A stretch of DNA of 64,000 nucleotides from Rhynchopus sp. YZ270_cl-10 (GCA_964035575.1 OZ037895.1:186001-250000); one strand, 5' to 3'; counted from the first letter of the stretch, positions 11,670-21,593 are shown. The notes: a model not told the origin generated them from the sequence alone. Made by a program: numbers and translations.

Positions 11670-12057
11670 ATACTTTCCATTCAAAGAAGAGAAAGCAAAT
11701 AAAGATGAAGATGAAGAAGACAACAGAACGCTGCGTTGCGTAAAACTCAAAACCACTGATGTATGCTTTTTCGGAAAACGGTCAACTACCCTGTCAAGCG
11801 AGCTGTCAATATCGACCCCCCTCCCGGAGCACCAACCGAAGCATTTTAAGTAGATTCTTTTTGCTTTCAAACAGAATTGCAAAAATTAAACCCAAAAAAA
11901 AAAAAAAAGAAGAAGGGAAGAAAAGAGTAAAAAGCTTCGTCAGATGAAAATCCTTTCGTCTTAGTCACCAACGAACGTCAAAAAAAAATATAGTTTCTGA
12001 GCTGAACCTCCGCTACTCAGGAACCTTAATACTAATAATAATCAGGGAACGTTCAAT

Positions 12058-12180
12058 TTAGGTGAGTTGTTACACACTCATTATCGGATGCCGACTTCCA
12101 TGGCCACCGTCCTGCTGTCTAGATGAACCTACACCCTTTGTGGGATCTGATGAGCGACCACTCGGGCACCTTAAGTCAGC
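12058..12180 (-). pseudogene. LSU (28S) rRNA fragment
   Basis: The minus strand reads GCTCATCAGATCCCA, GGTGTAGGTTCATCTAGAC, AGCAGGACGGTGGCCATGGA, AGTCGGCATCCG and GAGTGTGTAACAACTCACCT. This is the conserved LSU region known elsewhere as CTCATCAGACCCC-GAAAAGGTGTTGGTTGATATAGACAGCAGGAC and so on. Similarity ends abruptly at CACCTA (12058). About 120 bp is kept, and it is better conserved than the SSU fragment. It is an isolated fragment on the same strand as the SSU piece but in reversed gene order (LSU upstream of SSU), so it is not a remnant rDNA unit. Confidence 0.8.
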
Positions 12181-12445
12181 TCTGCCCAGCGCAAAAAAAA
12201 AACGAAACGCGTAGAGAAAACGGTGAAAAAAAAAAGAAAATGTCACTCACACAGGTTGAGAGGGGGGCCCTCCCAAGGAGAGATGTAAAAAAAAAATGTG
12301 ATGACCAAAAAATGAAAAAAAAAATATGAGATGAACCTAAGCCTCTTTTTGTGCTTACTTCCCAAGAGGCAGGTGACTGGGAAAATAGGGTTGGAACAGG
12401 ACGAGCGGTTCCCCACAATGTGTTCCAGACCCATTCCCGCACCAC

Positions 12446-13140
12446 AGGGTTTCCGCCAAGGGGGACCGGGGGGGACCATGGACCCCCCCAATATTTTTCC
12501 CAGAAAAATCCGTATTTTTACAGGGGTTTGGGGGGGACCATGGTCCCCCCCAAGAAAAATGGGGTTTTGGAGGTTGTAGATGACCCCCCGTGGTCATGCG
12601 ACCCCACCGTGCAGAGCATTTGGCTCGCTGTGCCAGAAGAAGTGGAAGAAAAAGGGGGTGGTGCAATCTTTTTTAAAAAGGGTAAAAGTAGCGTACCGTG
12701 CGCCTGCGGCGCTGTGTTGCTAGCTATGTGATATTGATATACTTCCATCGATACTTCCGTGCATTGCCCCTTTTTCTAAGGAAGCTTCGGTGCAAGCGAC
12801 GGGTAGTTATTACATGTTCCCACTGCAGCACTGTAATGACTGTAGCACCATACAATAGAAAAAGCAAACACCATCACCCTCCACTCTCACAGGACCCCTT
12901 ACCTTGTTAACTTCCACCCCCGACCTCCAAACGAACCACCTCTACCAGACAACACAGCTGTGAAGCTTGACATGGCTGCTATCAAACCTGGTGCACCCTT
13001 CGCCTCTCCACTCTGTGGCCTGCAGGGAGGCGCGCGCGAAGCGCGCGACGACCACTTTTGCGGGGAGAAAAAAATTTTTTGGGGGGTCTTTTTGATGGTC
13101 CCCCCCAATTCCTGAAACCCCAAATCCTGGCGGAAACCCT
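12446..13140. mobile_element. Non-autonomous TIR element with 7-bp TSD
   Basis: Inverted ends AGGGTTTCCGCCA (12446) and TGGCGGAAACCCT (to 13140) are flanked by GCACCAC on both sides (12439-12445, 13141-13147). Inside: a G/C-run region with repeated GGGGGACCATGG blocks; the module GACCCCACCGTG-AGAGCA leading to GCGTACCGT plus hairpin (12599-12712), shared with the element at 29391-30606; and a GCGCGCGAAGCGCGC hairpin (about 13030), shared with 17975 and 40170. No transposase frame is visible. Confidence 0.65.
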
Positions 13141-13914
13141 GCACCACGCAAAAAAAAAAAAAAAAAAAAAATACTGAAAGGGAAAGGAAGAGTTACGCTT
13201 ACCACCTTTATTTTATGTTTAAAAATCCACATATTTTGCTACAATTCATTTGCCACGTATTTTTTCTGATGATAAAATATAGTAAATAGTCATGTTCTTT
13301 ACAGTGCAAGAAAGCGTCCCTTTGAGGGGACGCAATCACTATAAAAATGGGAAAGTGAAGAGGGGGGGCTTTTTTTGGATTTTGATACGCCCTATTGTGA
13401 GGATGTTTTGCAGAAAGATGGGCAACACATCGATGAGAAAAAAGAGTGTTGGCACACTGCACACTGCACACACCCACCTCTCTGTAAAAGAAGAAAGTGA
13501 AGTTGATAGTGCAAAACGCCTCTGGGACGCAGGCACTCCCCGGAGTGTGAACAGGGAAACTGTAAGCAGGCACACAGTCGGTGCACACGATCCCTCTTCA
13601 CACCAGGGAATGGGGCGCGGCGGAGTTTCGCTGTTACTACTCGCATGTTAGCTTTTATGACGAAAAAAAAGTGGATGAGATGAACCTAAGCCTCTCGTGC
13701 TTAGTCATCTTGTGAAAAGACTTGATGTTCTAAGTTAGCCACCTAAACAAAAATTTGGTCAGAAGACCCGATGGCCTCACAATGCACTGAAGGGAGGCTT
13801 CTCGCCTTTTGACATTTCACAGCGTTTCTTCTTGCTGCCTTTAAAAAACATATAAAAATGATGCTAAAAACGAAGGAGAATTCCATCACATTCTCACAAA
13901 AAAATACACATTTC

Positions 13915-14060
13915 TGGTACTCCTGATAACCCCATTTTGCGTACTTGTTGCGCACTTTGTGCACGGAAAAAAAAATACAGGAATACCCTAGATTGCGTAC
14001 TTGTTGCGTACTTAGTGCGTAGTTGTTGCGTACTTGGTATTTTTTATTTCAGGAGCACCA
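13915..14060. mobile_element. 146-bp MITE with 5-bp TSD and GCGTACTT repeats
   Basis: Termini TGGTACTCCTGA (13915) and TCAGGAGCACCA (14049-14060) are inverted copies flanked by ATTTC on both sides (13910-13914, 14061-14065). The interior repeats TTGCGTACTTGT / TAGTGCGTAGTTG. Left-end copies with TGGTGCTCCTGA, CCCCATATT and CGTACTT occur at 32764-32815 and 55351-55395, so this is a family. Confidence 0.65.
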
Positions 14061-14100
14061 ATTTCTTAGAAAACTCGTCAGCCTCATTCACCCCTGCACC

Positions 14101-14355
14101 TCACGCTGTTGAAAGCTTCTTCGCATTCATTTTGATCGGAGGCGGGCGTTTGTCTTTGTACTTGAGTCCTGATGAGTCGCGACTATCTCTACTGTCACAT
14201 GAACGTTGTGTCTCAGCGAAGCCACCATCGTTGTCACCACCCTCACCTGCACCAGTGCCCGCACAACACGACCCCTTCTTCTTCTGCTGCTTCTTGGACG
14301 CCGAGGTCTGCTTCGCAGTCTGGTTAGCCTCAGTTTTCCCTGTGCAGTTTCCCAT
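14101..14355 (-). CDS. 84-aa basic protein with an MGNC N-terminus (candidate dual-acylated protein)
   Basis: A compact frame starts at ATG 14355 with MGNCTGKTEANQTAKQ. Gly2 with Cys4 fits the MGxC myristoylation/palmitoylation signal. Residues 15-30 are Lys-rich (SKKQQKKKGSCC), which would add electrostatic membrane contact. The middle is Gly/Asp-rich with an SCDSRDSRDSSG stretch, and the C-terminus is basic. There is no known fold. It lies only about 370 bp downstream of the Integrator-6-like gene on the same strand, separated by repeat S1. A possible donor (GTGAGG) overlaps the stop, so an extra 3' exon cannot be excluded. The MGC protein at 9277-9699 is a second protein of this style. Confidence 0.55.
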   Translation of the reverse strand: MGNCTGKTEANQTAKQTSASKKQQKKKGSCCAGTGAGEGGDNDGGFAETQRSCDSRDSRDSSGLKYKDKRPPPIKMNAKKLSTA

Positions 14356-14724
14356 TGTTTTCCCCCCTTTTTTTGCTCCTTTGTAATTTTTGTTATGGCA
14401 TCACAGGGAGGGGAGAAAAATCAACAAAAAAGTCTCCGTTTTTTTTAGCCTTAAACTCGAATTGCCATCAGAAAAACCTCCCATAATTCTTCCAATGAGA
14501 GTTGTCTTTTGTGCAACAAAAAACAGCGCCAACAGCTCCCTAAATCGCTGATCTTTTTTTTGGGGTCGAGAAACCCACAAAAAAATCGCTGTATTTTCTT
14601 TTTTCTTCTTTCTTTGTAAACTTGGTTGTATTCGTGTAGCCACCCTAGAGTGTGCTCCACTATATATTTCTTTCCTTCCCCTCAACATTCCGTACCTCTG
14701 AAACACCGCCTCTATAAAACCCAA

Positions 14725-17699
14725 TCACAGCCCTTCTGTCGTAAGATCGATGAAATCAACTGGGAGGGGTACTTCAGCAATGGAGAAGTCTGTGCTTGCG
14801 AGGGACGAGGCACGTCCTTCTGTCATAGCGTTCAGGCAGTCCTGGACTGGGGGGAGGAAGGCGTCGACCGCTCTGGAACGGAGCTTGCGGTATTTACTGC
14901 GATCTGCTGCCCTTTCATTGTGCACCATACATGCAGGGCGCTTTCTGGTTAGCGGTTCACGGAGGGTGGAGAGGAAGGCTTGGTCGCGCGGTGGGAAGTT
15001 TGCGTGGTCCTGCATAACGGAGACGGAAACGTTGTGCGCCGGTTGCCCAGCGTCAACGTGAAGCAACGCTGAGGCAATTGCACTGTGCAGTGCCGCACCC
15101 CCACCCAGACCCCCCTTATCCCTCACCGCTTGCCTGCCATATTCCCTTCGATGTACCTTCACAAAGTCTTCAAATGTTGTTTCTCTTCTGGCGCAGTCTA
15201 CAAGATAGGAGATTTCTTCTGCAAGCTCGTCCCCGCTGTTTGCTCCTTCTCGTCCGCCACGGATGAGTGAAAGCTTTTGTGCGAGAGAATCTTGAACTGA
15301 AAATAAACTGTACCACGGCTGTCTCTGTGCGGCACAAAGTGATGATCCCGAGAGAACGTCATGAAGGAAGGGGTCTCCTGCATCAAGGCAGCGTTCTGCG
15401 ACGTCTGTATCGGAATGCGCTTCAAGCGCAATGAGAGCTTTTGCAACGTTTGTGGTGTCGATGCGGGAGTGTAGTGGTGTGCCACCTCCCCCAACGCTTC
15501 CTCCTGACTGCACCGTCGCGAAGACTGCGTTGAGATACGAAATGCTGAACCTCGCTGCCGCAGCCGCAAGCACCCGAACGTCCTCTCTGGTTTTGCACTC
15601 CGCCGACTGTTGCGCAATGCGCTCCACCCGATCCCTCGCCATCAACCCAGGGAGGATCTGCTGCGCCGCCAACGCATGAATAGGTGACACCGACGCCATC
15701 CACTTCCCTACTGCAGAGACATCCGCATCACCACCCCCACCCGACAGCGCACCGTACAGCAACGATACACTCGCAGGCAGCACCTTCAAGACCAGCCTCA
15801 CCCCAGACTGCGAGGCTTCCTTGAAGAGGTACCCGACACGCTGCACGACAAACTCCGCATCGTGCCCGTAGGACACCAGGCAGCAGCGGCGGTCGTCTAG
15901 AAGGGAGAGAAGCGTGGTGTGCAGAGGGGTAGTTCTGTTGGCGTCTGTTGTGGTCGACGCAGCGTCATGTGCTTCGAGCTCGTAGACATCATGCGGTGCA
16001 GAGGAAAGCTCTGAAAGAAGCAACCCAGACACGTCGCGTTCCTCAAGTCTGAGGTGTAGTGTATCAGAGTAAACCGTTTTGGCGCTGTCTGCCGTGAGAA
16101 ACGGCCAGTACCGTGCAGGCACTGCGAATGCTTCCTCATCGGCCACCATGCTCCTGCGGAAGACGTTTTTTGGGTCCGCAACACATCCTGACCCTTCAGG
16201 AAGCTGGAGCACCCCGTCCGCAACATAGATGGTTTTGGTCATCACCGCAGCGTCTTCGAGGCTGTCGATTGACTCCTCTTGTTTTACGTTGCGTACGTGG
16301 GGTGAAAACCCGCCGGTTTTGTTGACCAGCATCACTTCGTCTTCGTGGCCTGCAAGCGAAAAGCGTGCGGTAAAGAAGGGTTGTGCGCAGCGGTCGAGCA
16401 TTGCTGTTGCAGTGGCGGCGGTGTGCGCGACGGCAGAGGCAGGGCAGGTTCCGGTGCCGCTCTGTCCTGCGGCAAGGAGGGGTGACGGCAGCAGGTCCGA
16501 GGAGGCATTGTTGAAGCCGAGGAAGCAGATGCGCCCGCCACTGCGTCGCACCACCCCGCCCAGGGCAGAGGTGCACACCGCGGCGTTCGCTTTGTGCGCA
16601 GAGTCGGCAGATGCGCGTTCCTCGCGTTCCCCGTCCATGATGACAGCATTCACCGTCTGCTTCCACGACAGCAGGTCCTCCAGTGCAAAGCGTGTTCGTG
16701 CGGAAAGGGGTTTCTTCTGAGAAGAAGTGCGTCGCAGTGCAGCAAACAGTGGCAATTCGCATGCAGTGCGAACGTCGTGCACGACAGTCGAGTCTGTGAA
16801 CACCGTGACGCAGCCTTGTGTCAGCAGGTTCGCAGGGTCTTTGCACAAAGCGAACCCAGCCGGGTATGCGTCGAAGGTGCTTACCTTTACTGCAGCTGTG
16901 TGGGGTGGAGTGGAGTAGAAATAAGAGAAAAGATGGTAAAGATACTCAGCCTTCTCAGTCACTAAACAAAAAATATTAAACTGTACCTGGACAGAATGTT
17001 TTGATGGTTAGCTTTGTATCGCTTTGTTTGATTGTGTGTCAACACAACTATAAGAAGGTGTCTGAAGCAGGGACACATACCAGGTGGGTCTGATGGGTGC
17101 ACCGAAGAAATCATGAATGCCGCTGCAGTCAGCGCGTTGAGGACGTTGGACGTCCCGCAGGGGGTGACCTTGCTGACTTCGTGGCACATCTGCGCACGGT
17201 GGCTGCGCACGTTTTCGCGTGTTGTGTGGAAGAAGGAGGAGCGGTAGAGCGTACACCGTGCGGCCAGCTGTGCAAGGCTGCGTGCATGCGTAGCAGCTGC
17301 GTCGTCTGGGCTGAGCCCATCACCTGCCCCCACCCCAGCATCCTCCGCCCGCATGCCCGCATCAATCAGCATGAACTGGACGTACCGTTTGTGGTGCCGG
17401 CACGACTCCCACAGAACGCTCTCCTCAGACAGCGTGCGCTCCAACGCCAGCCGCACTGTGTTGCGGTACGACAGCAGCCCCGCAGCAGAGCGTGCCATAT
17501 TCGACCCGCTGTCCACAACGAAGACAAGCGTCACCAGCTCGGGCTGCACCTTCGGCGTCACAAGAATCTCCTGCGGCATTTGCAGCTCGCGCAGCACCGC
17601 CTGGCGTGAAGGGGCGGGACGTTCCTTGCGTTCCACCGCACAGTCGTCACCCCCTTCACGCGAGGGCCGCAGGGAAACGGTTTCCATGTCATCCTCCAT
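14725..17699 (-). CDS. INTS6: Integrator complex subunit 6 homologue (VWA-domain protein), two exons
   Basis: I join exon 1 (17699-17081) to exon 2 (16895-14725) through a 185-nt intron with donor CCTG|GTATGT and acceptor CACACAG|CT (phase 1). The product is 929 residues; human INTS6 has about 890. The N-terminal VWA domain has LVFVVDSGSNMA as a MIDAS DxSxS and, after splicing, CVTVFTDST matching ITDG of INTS6. It is followed by CELPLF and LSWKQ, like LHLPL and FRWDQ in INTS6. Further on, FAVPARYWP, PHDVYELEA then TPLHTTLL, and VGYLFKEAS with VLKVLPASVSLLY parallel WPVPESFWP, FDKYELEP then SPLTQFIL, and FGYLKAS with LFVMPYNYPVLL. INTS6 works in the nuclear Integrator complex (snRNA 3' processing, Pol II attenuation, PP2A recruitment). 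The ATG follows CACCAG|AA, a possible trans-splice site. The intron holds a family A repeat. The relation is inferred from motif order only. Confidence 0.65.
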
Positions 17700-19041
17700 T
17701 TCTGGTGGGTGGTGGGATGTGATAATGATATGAGTCTACACAACGACTATTACATAAGATGAGTGGTCCACAATATGCCGAAAGCATACCCCCCACAACA
17801 CAACACAATACCGTCTTTTGAAAAAATATGGACCAGAAATAACATGGACCAGAATAATGATGGACCAGAACAATTATGGACCTTTTGGGATTTTTTTTTT
17901 TTATGGACCTATTTTTCTGGTCCGACACATGTGTGGGGTTTTTTTGTACTTGTCCAGAATTTTGACAGGGAGTCGCGCGCGCGAAGCGCGTGCGACGACC
18001 GCTTGTGTGGGGAGAAAGCTCGGAATGGGTCTACCGGGCCCACATATAAGCCGAGATGCCCCGCCAACGTGCGATACCGAAAGCTCGGAATGGGTCTACC
18101 GGGCCACATATAAGCCGAGATGCCCCGCCAACGTGCGGTACCGAAAGCTCGGAATGGGTCTGAAAATGGACAAGTTCAAAAAAAAAGCCTAACACAGATG
18201 GACCAGAAATAACATGGACCAGAACAATGATGGACCAGAACAATTATGGACTTTTTGGGATTTTTTTTTTTTATGGACCTATTTTTCTGGTCCATAATTT
18301 TTCAAAAGACGGTATATCATTGGACGGCTGGCCAAGCGAAGACACCAGTGAGAATAATAATATGCCCACCAAAGCACTTAGAAAGGCTGGAGAAGGGGGT
18401 AAGAGTATGGGTGGAAACATAAGAGGGTGGGGGGGACTCCCCCACTGTGGGGGGGAGAGGGAGGGAGGGTGTGGGTGTATGAAGACGTTTTAAAAGAGAG
18501 ATGAGTGTCAAATGAAGAAAAAAGACAACAAAAGATGACCCTAAGCCTCTCCGTGCTTTTAGTCACCTAAATAACCTTGGTTGTATTTAGTGGATTGGAC
18601 CCACTGCTGAACACAAGAGTTTTGTTGTTGTTTTTGTTACCGCATTTGTTTGCATACCACAACGATATAAATGGTACAAAAAAAAAAAAGAAAAGGCACG
18701 CTGACATTTTTAAAAAAAGCACGAGGAATATAAAATTTCACCCAAATCATCAGAACTATCTTCTTTCAAGCTTGAGTTTCAGGAATTCTGAAAAGCATTG
18801 AGGAAAAAAAAAAATCACAGAATACCCTTCAGCACCACATGGTGCAGTCTAAATAACGTTTTTTTTGTTTTGTTTTTTTGTTCTTTTTTTGATCATCCAG
18901 CTTTGGCGCTATGAAACATAGACAACACTAAGAAAAAAGACTCTCAAGAAAACAGATCTGGTTAATTTGAACCACTTCTTCCCATTAGACGTAGGCTATC
19001 CCATTGCATGCCACATGCCTCATATGAGGTGTCTCAAGACC
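17700..19041. other. Intergenic stretch with a TA-flanked element
   Basis: No gene is seen. It contains the TIR element 17811-18312, a G-rich stretch at 18420-18470 and a family A hairpin at 18533-18568. The rest is AT-rich without recognisable structure. Confidence 0.5.
17811..18312. mobile_element. 502-bp TIR element with TA target duplication and internal tandem repeats
   Basis: Inverted ends run CCGTCTTTTGAAAAA then ATATGGACCAG at the left, with the complement at the right (CTGGTCCATAATTTTTC then AAAAGACGG). TA flanks both ends, the target of Tc1/mariner-type elements. Subterminal blocks made of ATGGACCAGAA(C/T)AA units occur at both ends in the same orientation (17826-17930, 18196-18295). 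The centre has a GCGCGCGAAGCGCGTGC hairpin and 2.3 copies of a 66-bp tandem repeat starting GAAAGCTCGGAATGGGTCTA (18014-18160). There is no coding frame. Confidence 0.65.
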
Positions 19042-20389
19042 TCAGTACCCAGCACGACGGTCCGCAGGCGTGACAAAAGGCTTGCCCTCCAGGAAGGCAG
19101 CATAGTTCCGCTGCCACACCTTCCACCCCAGGTCTGCGTAGTCCGCAGTCAGGTCTGCGTTGTGCGCCGACAGCAGCAGCGTCTCACAGCCCCACAGCGT
19201 GCTCTCCTTCGGCAGGGGCTCTGTCTTGAACACGTCCAGCGCTGCGCCCTTTAAGTGCCCGCTCTTCAGCGCTGCCACAAGCGCGTCCTCATCCACCACA
19301 GACCCCCTCCCAATCGAGATGAACACAGACCCCTCCTTCATCAGAGCAAAGCGTTCTGCATTGAAGAAGTCGCTGTGTGGGGTGTGAGAGGATGTTGGGG
19401 AGAAAAGTTAAAAGGATATGTCTCACAGTGCATCCTAAAGAAAAGTTTGGAAAGATATGAATGTGTCTGCTTGTGTCTCCTATGTGTGTGCCTTCCTTTT
19501 CTGAAGAACTGAGAAAAGTGGGTAGGATGAACCTGAGTCGCTTGGTACCTTGAAATGCTGGAAATCGGGGTGTGTGTGTGGGGCATACTTGGTTTCTGGT
19601 GTTCCTGGAAGGACCGACACAATGTAGTCGCACTGAGGGAACATCTGGGCGGCCTGTTCGTTGCTGAAGACTTCGTCGGCGAGACCGCTGTCGTCTCCTT
19701 TCGCTGCGTTTCTGTGTTTTTTTTTTTTTTTTTTTTTTACGTCTGACTTTTTTGGCTCAAATACTTTGAACGCCATCCAAAACAACCAATAATGATGTCA
19801 TTTGTTTTGGAAAATAAACAACAAACCCATTTTTTACACACCTCCTCATCGCAAGCACCCTCATGCCAAACGCCTTCATCACCTTCGCCGACGCCACTGA
19901 GATGTCCCCAAACCCCACAAACCCGATTGTCTTCGCATCCACAACGTCCATTGTGAAGCGCTCGTAGTTGGACGCTATTCTGTTCTGCTGGCAGCGTGGG
20001 ATCTGTTTGTTGAAGTGCAGCACCGACGTGGCCACCCACTCAGCAAGACTGCTGCTGAACGCACTGCGCCCGTTTGTTAAGGGGATGTCCGCACCACGGC
20101 CCTCAAGCATGCAGGCATCGAGAAACGGTTTCATCTTATCAATACCCGCAGAGAACGAATGCACCCATTTCACCTTCGGCACGTCAGCCCACAACTCAAT
20201 CATCTGTCTCGCCAGCTCGTTTGTCACACAAAGTGATATAAGACAGTCTGCCTGAGCCACCTCCTGCATCCGTCCCCTCAAAAAAGTAAGATCCCCTATA
20301 ATAAACTCAACATTAGGCACAACCGGGGGCTTGCGGAAGACAGGGTTGGTGCTGTCGGCGAGAACCGCGACAAAACGTTTTGCACTCAT
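19042..20389 (-). CDS. D-isomer-specific 2-hydroxyacid dehydrogenase (glyoxylate/hydroxypyruvate reductase type), three exons
   Basis: Exons 20389-19842, 19711-19589 and 19372-19042, all joined in phase 2, give 333 residues, the normal family length. Junctions restore family motifs: ATGAGGAG|GTGTGT with ACACAG|AAACGC gives MRRNAAKG, and ACCAA|GTATGC with CACACAG|CGAC gives PGTPETNDFFNAERF. The family reduces or oxidises 2-oxo/2-hydroxy acids with NAD(P)H. Visible motifs: the Rossmann loop GFVGFGDISVA; TPETNDFF; the catalytic set Arg in SIGRGSVVDEDAL, Glu in DVFKTEPLP and His in SAHNADLT. GFGDIS replaces the usual GxGxxG ending. No targeting peptide is obvious (MSAKRFVAVLADS). Intron 1 has a long A-tract just before its AG instead of pyrimidines. 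Function is secure at family level; the substrate is not. Confidence 0.92.
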
Positions 20390-20757
20390 TTTTTTTTAGC
20401 TCTTTTTTTTGTGTAATGTTGCTGTATTGATTTAGGATTCGGGAGTTTTGGGAAAATGGGGGAGCAATGTAAAGGGGGCAATAAAAGAGCAGTTGAAACG
20501 TGCAAAACGCATCTCAGTCGAGCTCATGCAAAAGGGAAATAAAAAGCTCAAACCCCCCACGCTGTGCGCGAAAAAGCCACCGATTCATGTTTCTTGGGAT
20601 TTGGGATTTTTGGGGGAGAAAAAAAGAGTGGTGCAGGAACAGGATGAGGATGTGGAGATGGTAGAGGAGCAGGCGCAGGCGCAGGAGCAGGAGGAAGAAG
20701 AGGAGGGTCGAGGTGAGACAGAAGAGAAAGCAGACATGGTGGTCCTAAACAATCTGG

Positions 20758-21417
20758 TTGTTGGGAAGTGAAGGTGAGGGACATCACGGGACGGAGGCGG
20801 GACTGCGGATGCCCACGAGTACCTCTACACGTGGGACAGAAAGTGGAGAGGGCTGGGGTGGTGCAGAGCCCACGGCTTCTGCAATACAAGATGCGTCATT
20901 AATCATATCTTCAGATTCTCTGATTTATTGGCGGGTGCTGGTGCAATGGTCTACATTTATAAGCGAGCACGCCCATGAGGGGACAATCTTACTCACCATG
21001 CAACCAGGGTGTTTTGTCAACGCGGAGTCCGACACATGGAGCCAGCTCGCAAACTACGAGCTACTGGGGCCGGAAGACGCCCGGGCTAAAGGCATTTTAC
21101 GGTCGCGACAGCTTACACAACACATCTTCACAAAATGTCCAACACCGGAGTCAACAACAAGCGGGTATGGAATACGTAATAGTCTTGCTCTTTTCTTGAT
21201 ACAAATTACATACCTTTTTGTACCTTACTCCCTTCACAGTCCGCTTCGCAGGCGTTCTCCGGCAACAGGGAAGACTCGCCCCCGCGCTCGGCCTCGCCCT
21301 TGCCTCCTCCCTCGGTCTCGGCCGAGGCCCAATGTGCCTCGTACGAGGTGTCTGCAATGTGCCACCGCCCAGGAGTCTGCAGCAAGCTCCACCTCTACAC
21401 TCCCACGAATTTTATAA
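20758..21417 (+). CDS. Plus-strand open frame, model 1: unrecognised protein overlapping 21135-21593
   Basis: A 219-codon open frame whose middle reads like protein (residues about 75-120: ISEHAHEGTILLTMQPG, FVNAESDTWSQLANYELL). The end is Arg/Pro-rich. A purine-rich frame upstream (20448-20771, acidic QAQAQEQEEEEEG stretch, donor-like GTCGAG|GTGAGA) might be an earlier exon in another phase. The block at 20473-20530 also belongs to repeat family J, so the start is doubtful. It shares sequence in a different frame with the spliced model at 21135-21593; at most one of the two is likely correct beyond 21135. No family is recognised. Confidence 0.35.
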   Translation: MLGSEGEGHHGTEAGLRMPTSTSTRGTESGEGWGGAEPTASAIQDASLIISSDSLIYWRVLVQWSTFISEHAHEGTILLTMQPGCFVNAESDTWSQLANYELLGPEDARAKGILRSRQLTQHIFTKCPTPESTTSGYGIRNSLALFLIQITYLFVPYSLHSPLRRRSPATGKTRPRARPRPCLLPRSRPRPNVPRTRCLQCATAQESAASSTSTLPRIL

Positions 21418-21593
21418 TGGGAAGTCAGGGGTGCTACATGGCTAAACACCTAAGAACGCTGCTCGCACGGACCACACTCTGTGTGCAGCTGTCACGAAAA
21501 TGGGAATACTACAAATACAAGACTCCTACAAGCAGGGGAGAGCGAGGGAGAGACAAAAAAGATGAAGCCATTTTTTTAGAACTCACTTCATAA
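21135..21593 (+). CDS. Plus-strand gene, model 2: two-exon small protein of unknown function
   Basis: Exon 1 (21135-21164, ten codons MSNTGVNNKR) ends at GCGG|GTATGG. A 75-nt intron with a clear pyrimidine tract ends CTTACTCCCTTCACAG|TCC, and exon 2 runs 21240-21593, giving 127 residues. A CAG 18 nt before the ATG could accept a spliced leader. Exon 2 begins SASQAFSGNREDSPPRSAS and has a Cys-containing middle (AQCASYEVSAMCHRPGVCS). Its third-position GC is higher than in the competing frame of 20758-21417, which favours this model. The tail after residue 70 is less certain because AT content rises. It is the only plus-strand gene candidate in the window. Function unknown. Confidence 0.4.

Larger units (their letters stand above)
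9700..14100. other. Intergenic stretch with rRNA fragments and TIR elements
   Basis: I see no protein gene. It holds SSU and LSU rRNA fragments (11200-11330, 12058-12180), an inverted-repeat block (11484-11669), TIR elements at 12446-13140 and 13915-14060, and copies of the short families at 10093-10160, 10197-10295, 10510-10575, 10651, 10724, 10785, 11942, 12329, 13500 and 13678. Confidence 0.6.

Noticed and set aside
12119-12150. LSU rRNA antisense text AGATGAACCTAC resembling family A
   Set aside because: Only about 12 nt match and the following stem differs; chance similarity is more likely than an rRNA origin of family A.
16962-17080. Extending INTS6-like exon 1 through HLLIVVLTHNQT to the CCAG|GTACAG donor
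   Set aside because: It needs a poor acceptor and AT-rich codons; the GTATGT donor at 17080 restores the TD-containing strand found in INTS6.
20548-20889. Minus-strand Pro/Ala-rich frame
   Set aside because: Shadow of the purine-rich plus-strand sequence, with repeats APAPAPAP from CAGGCG runs.
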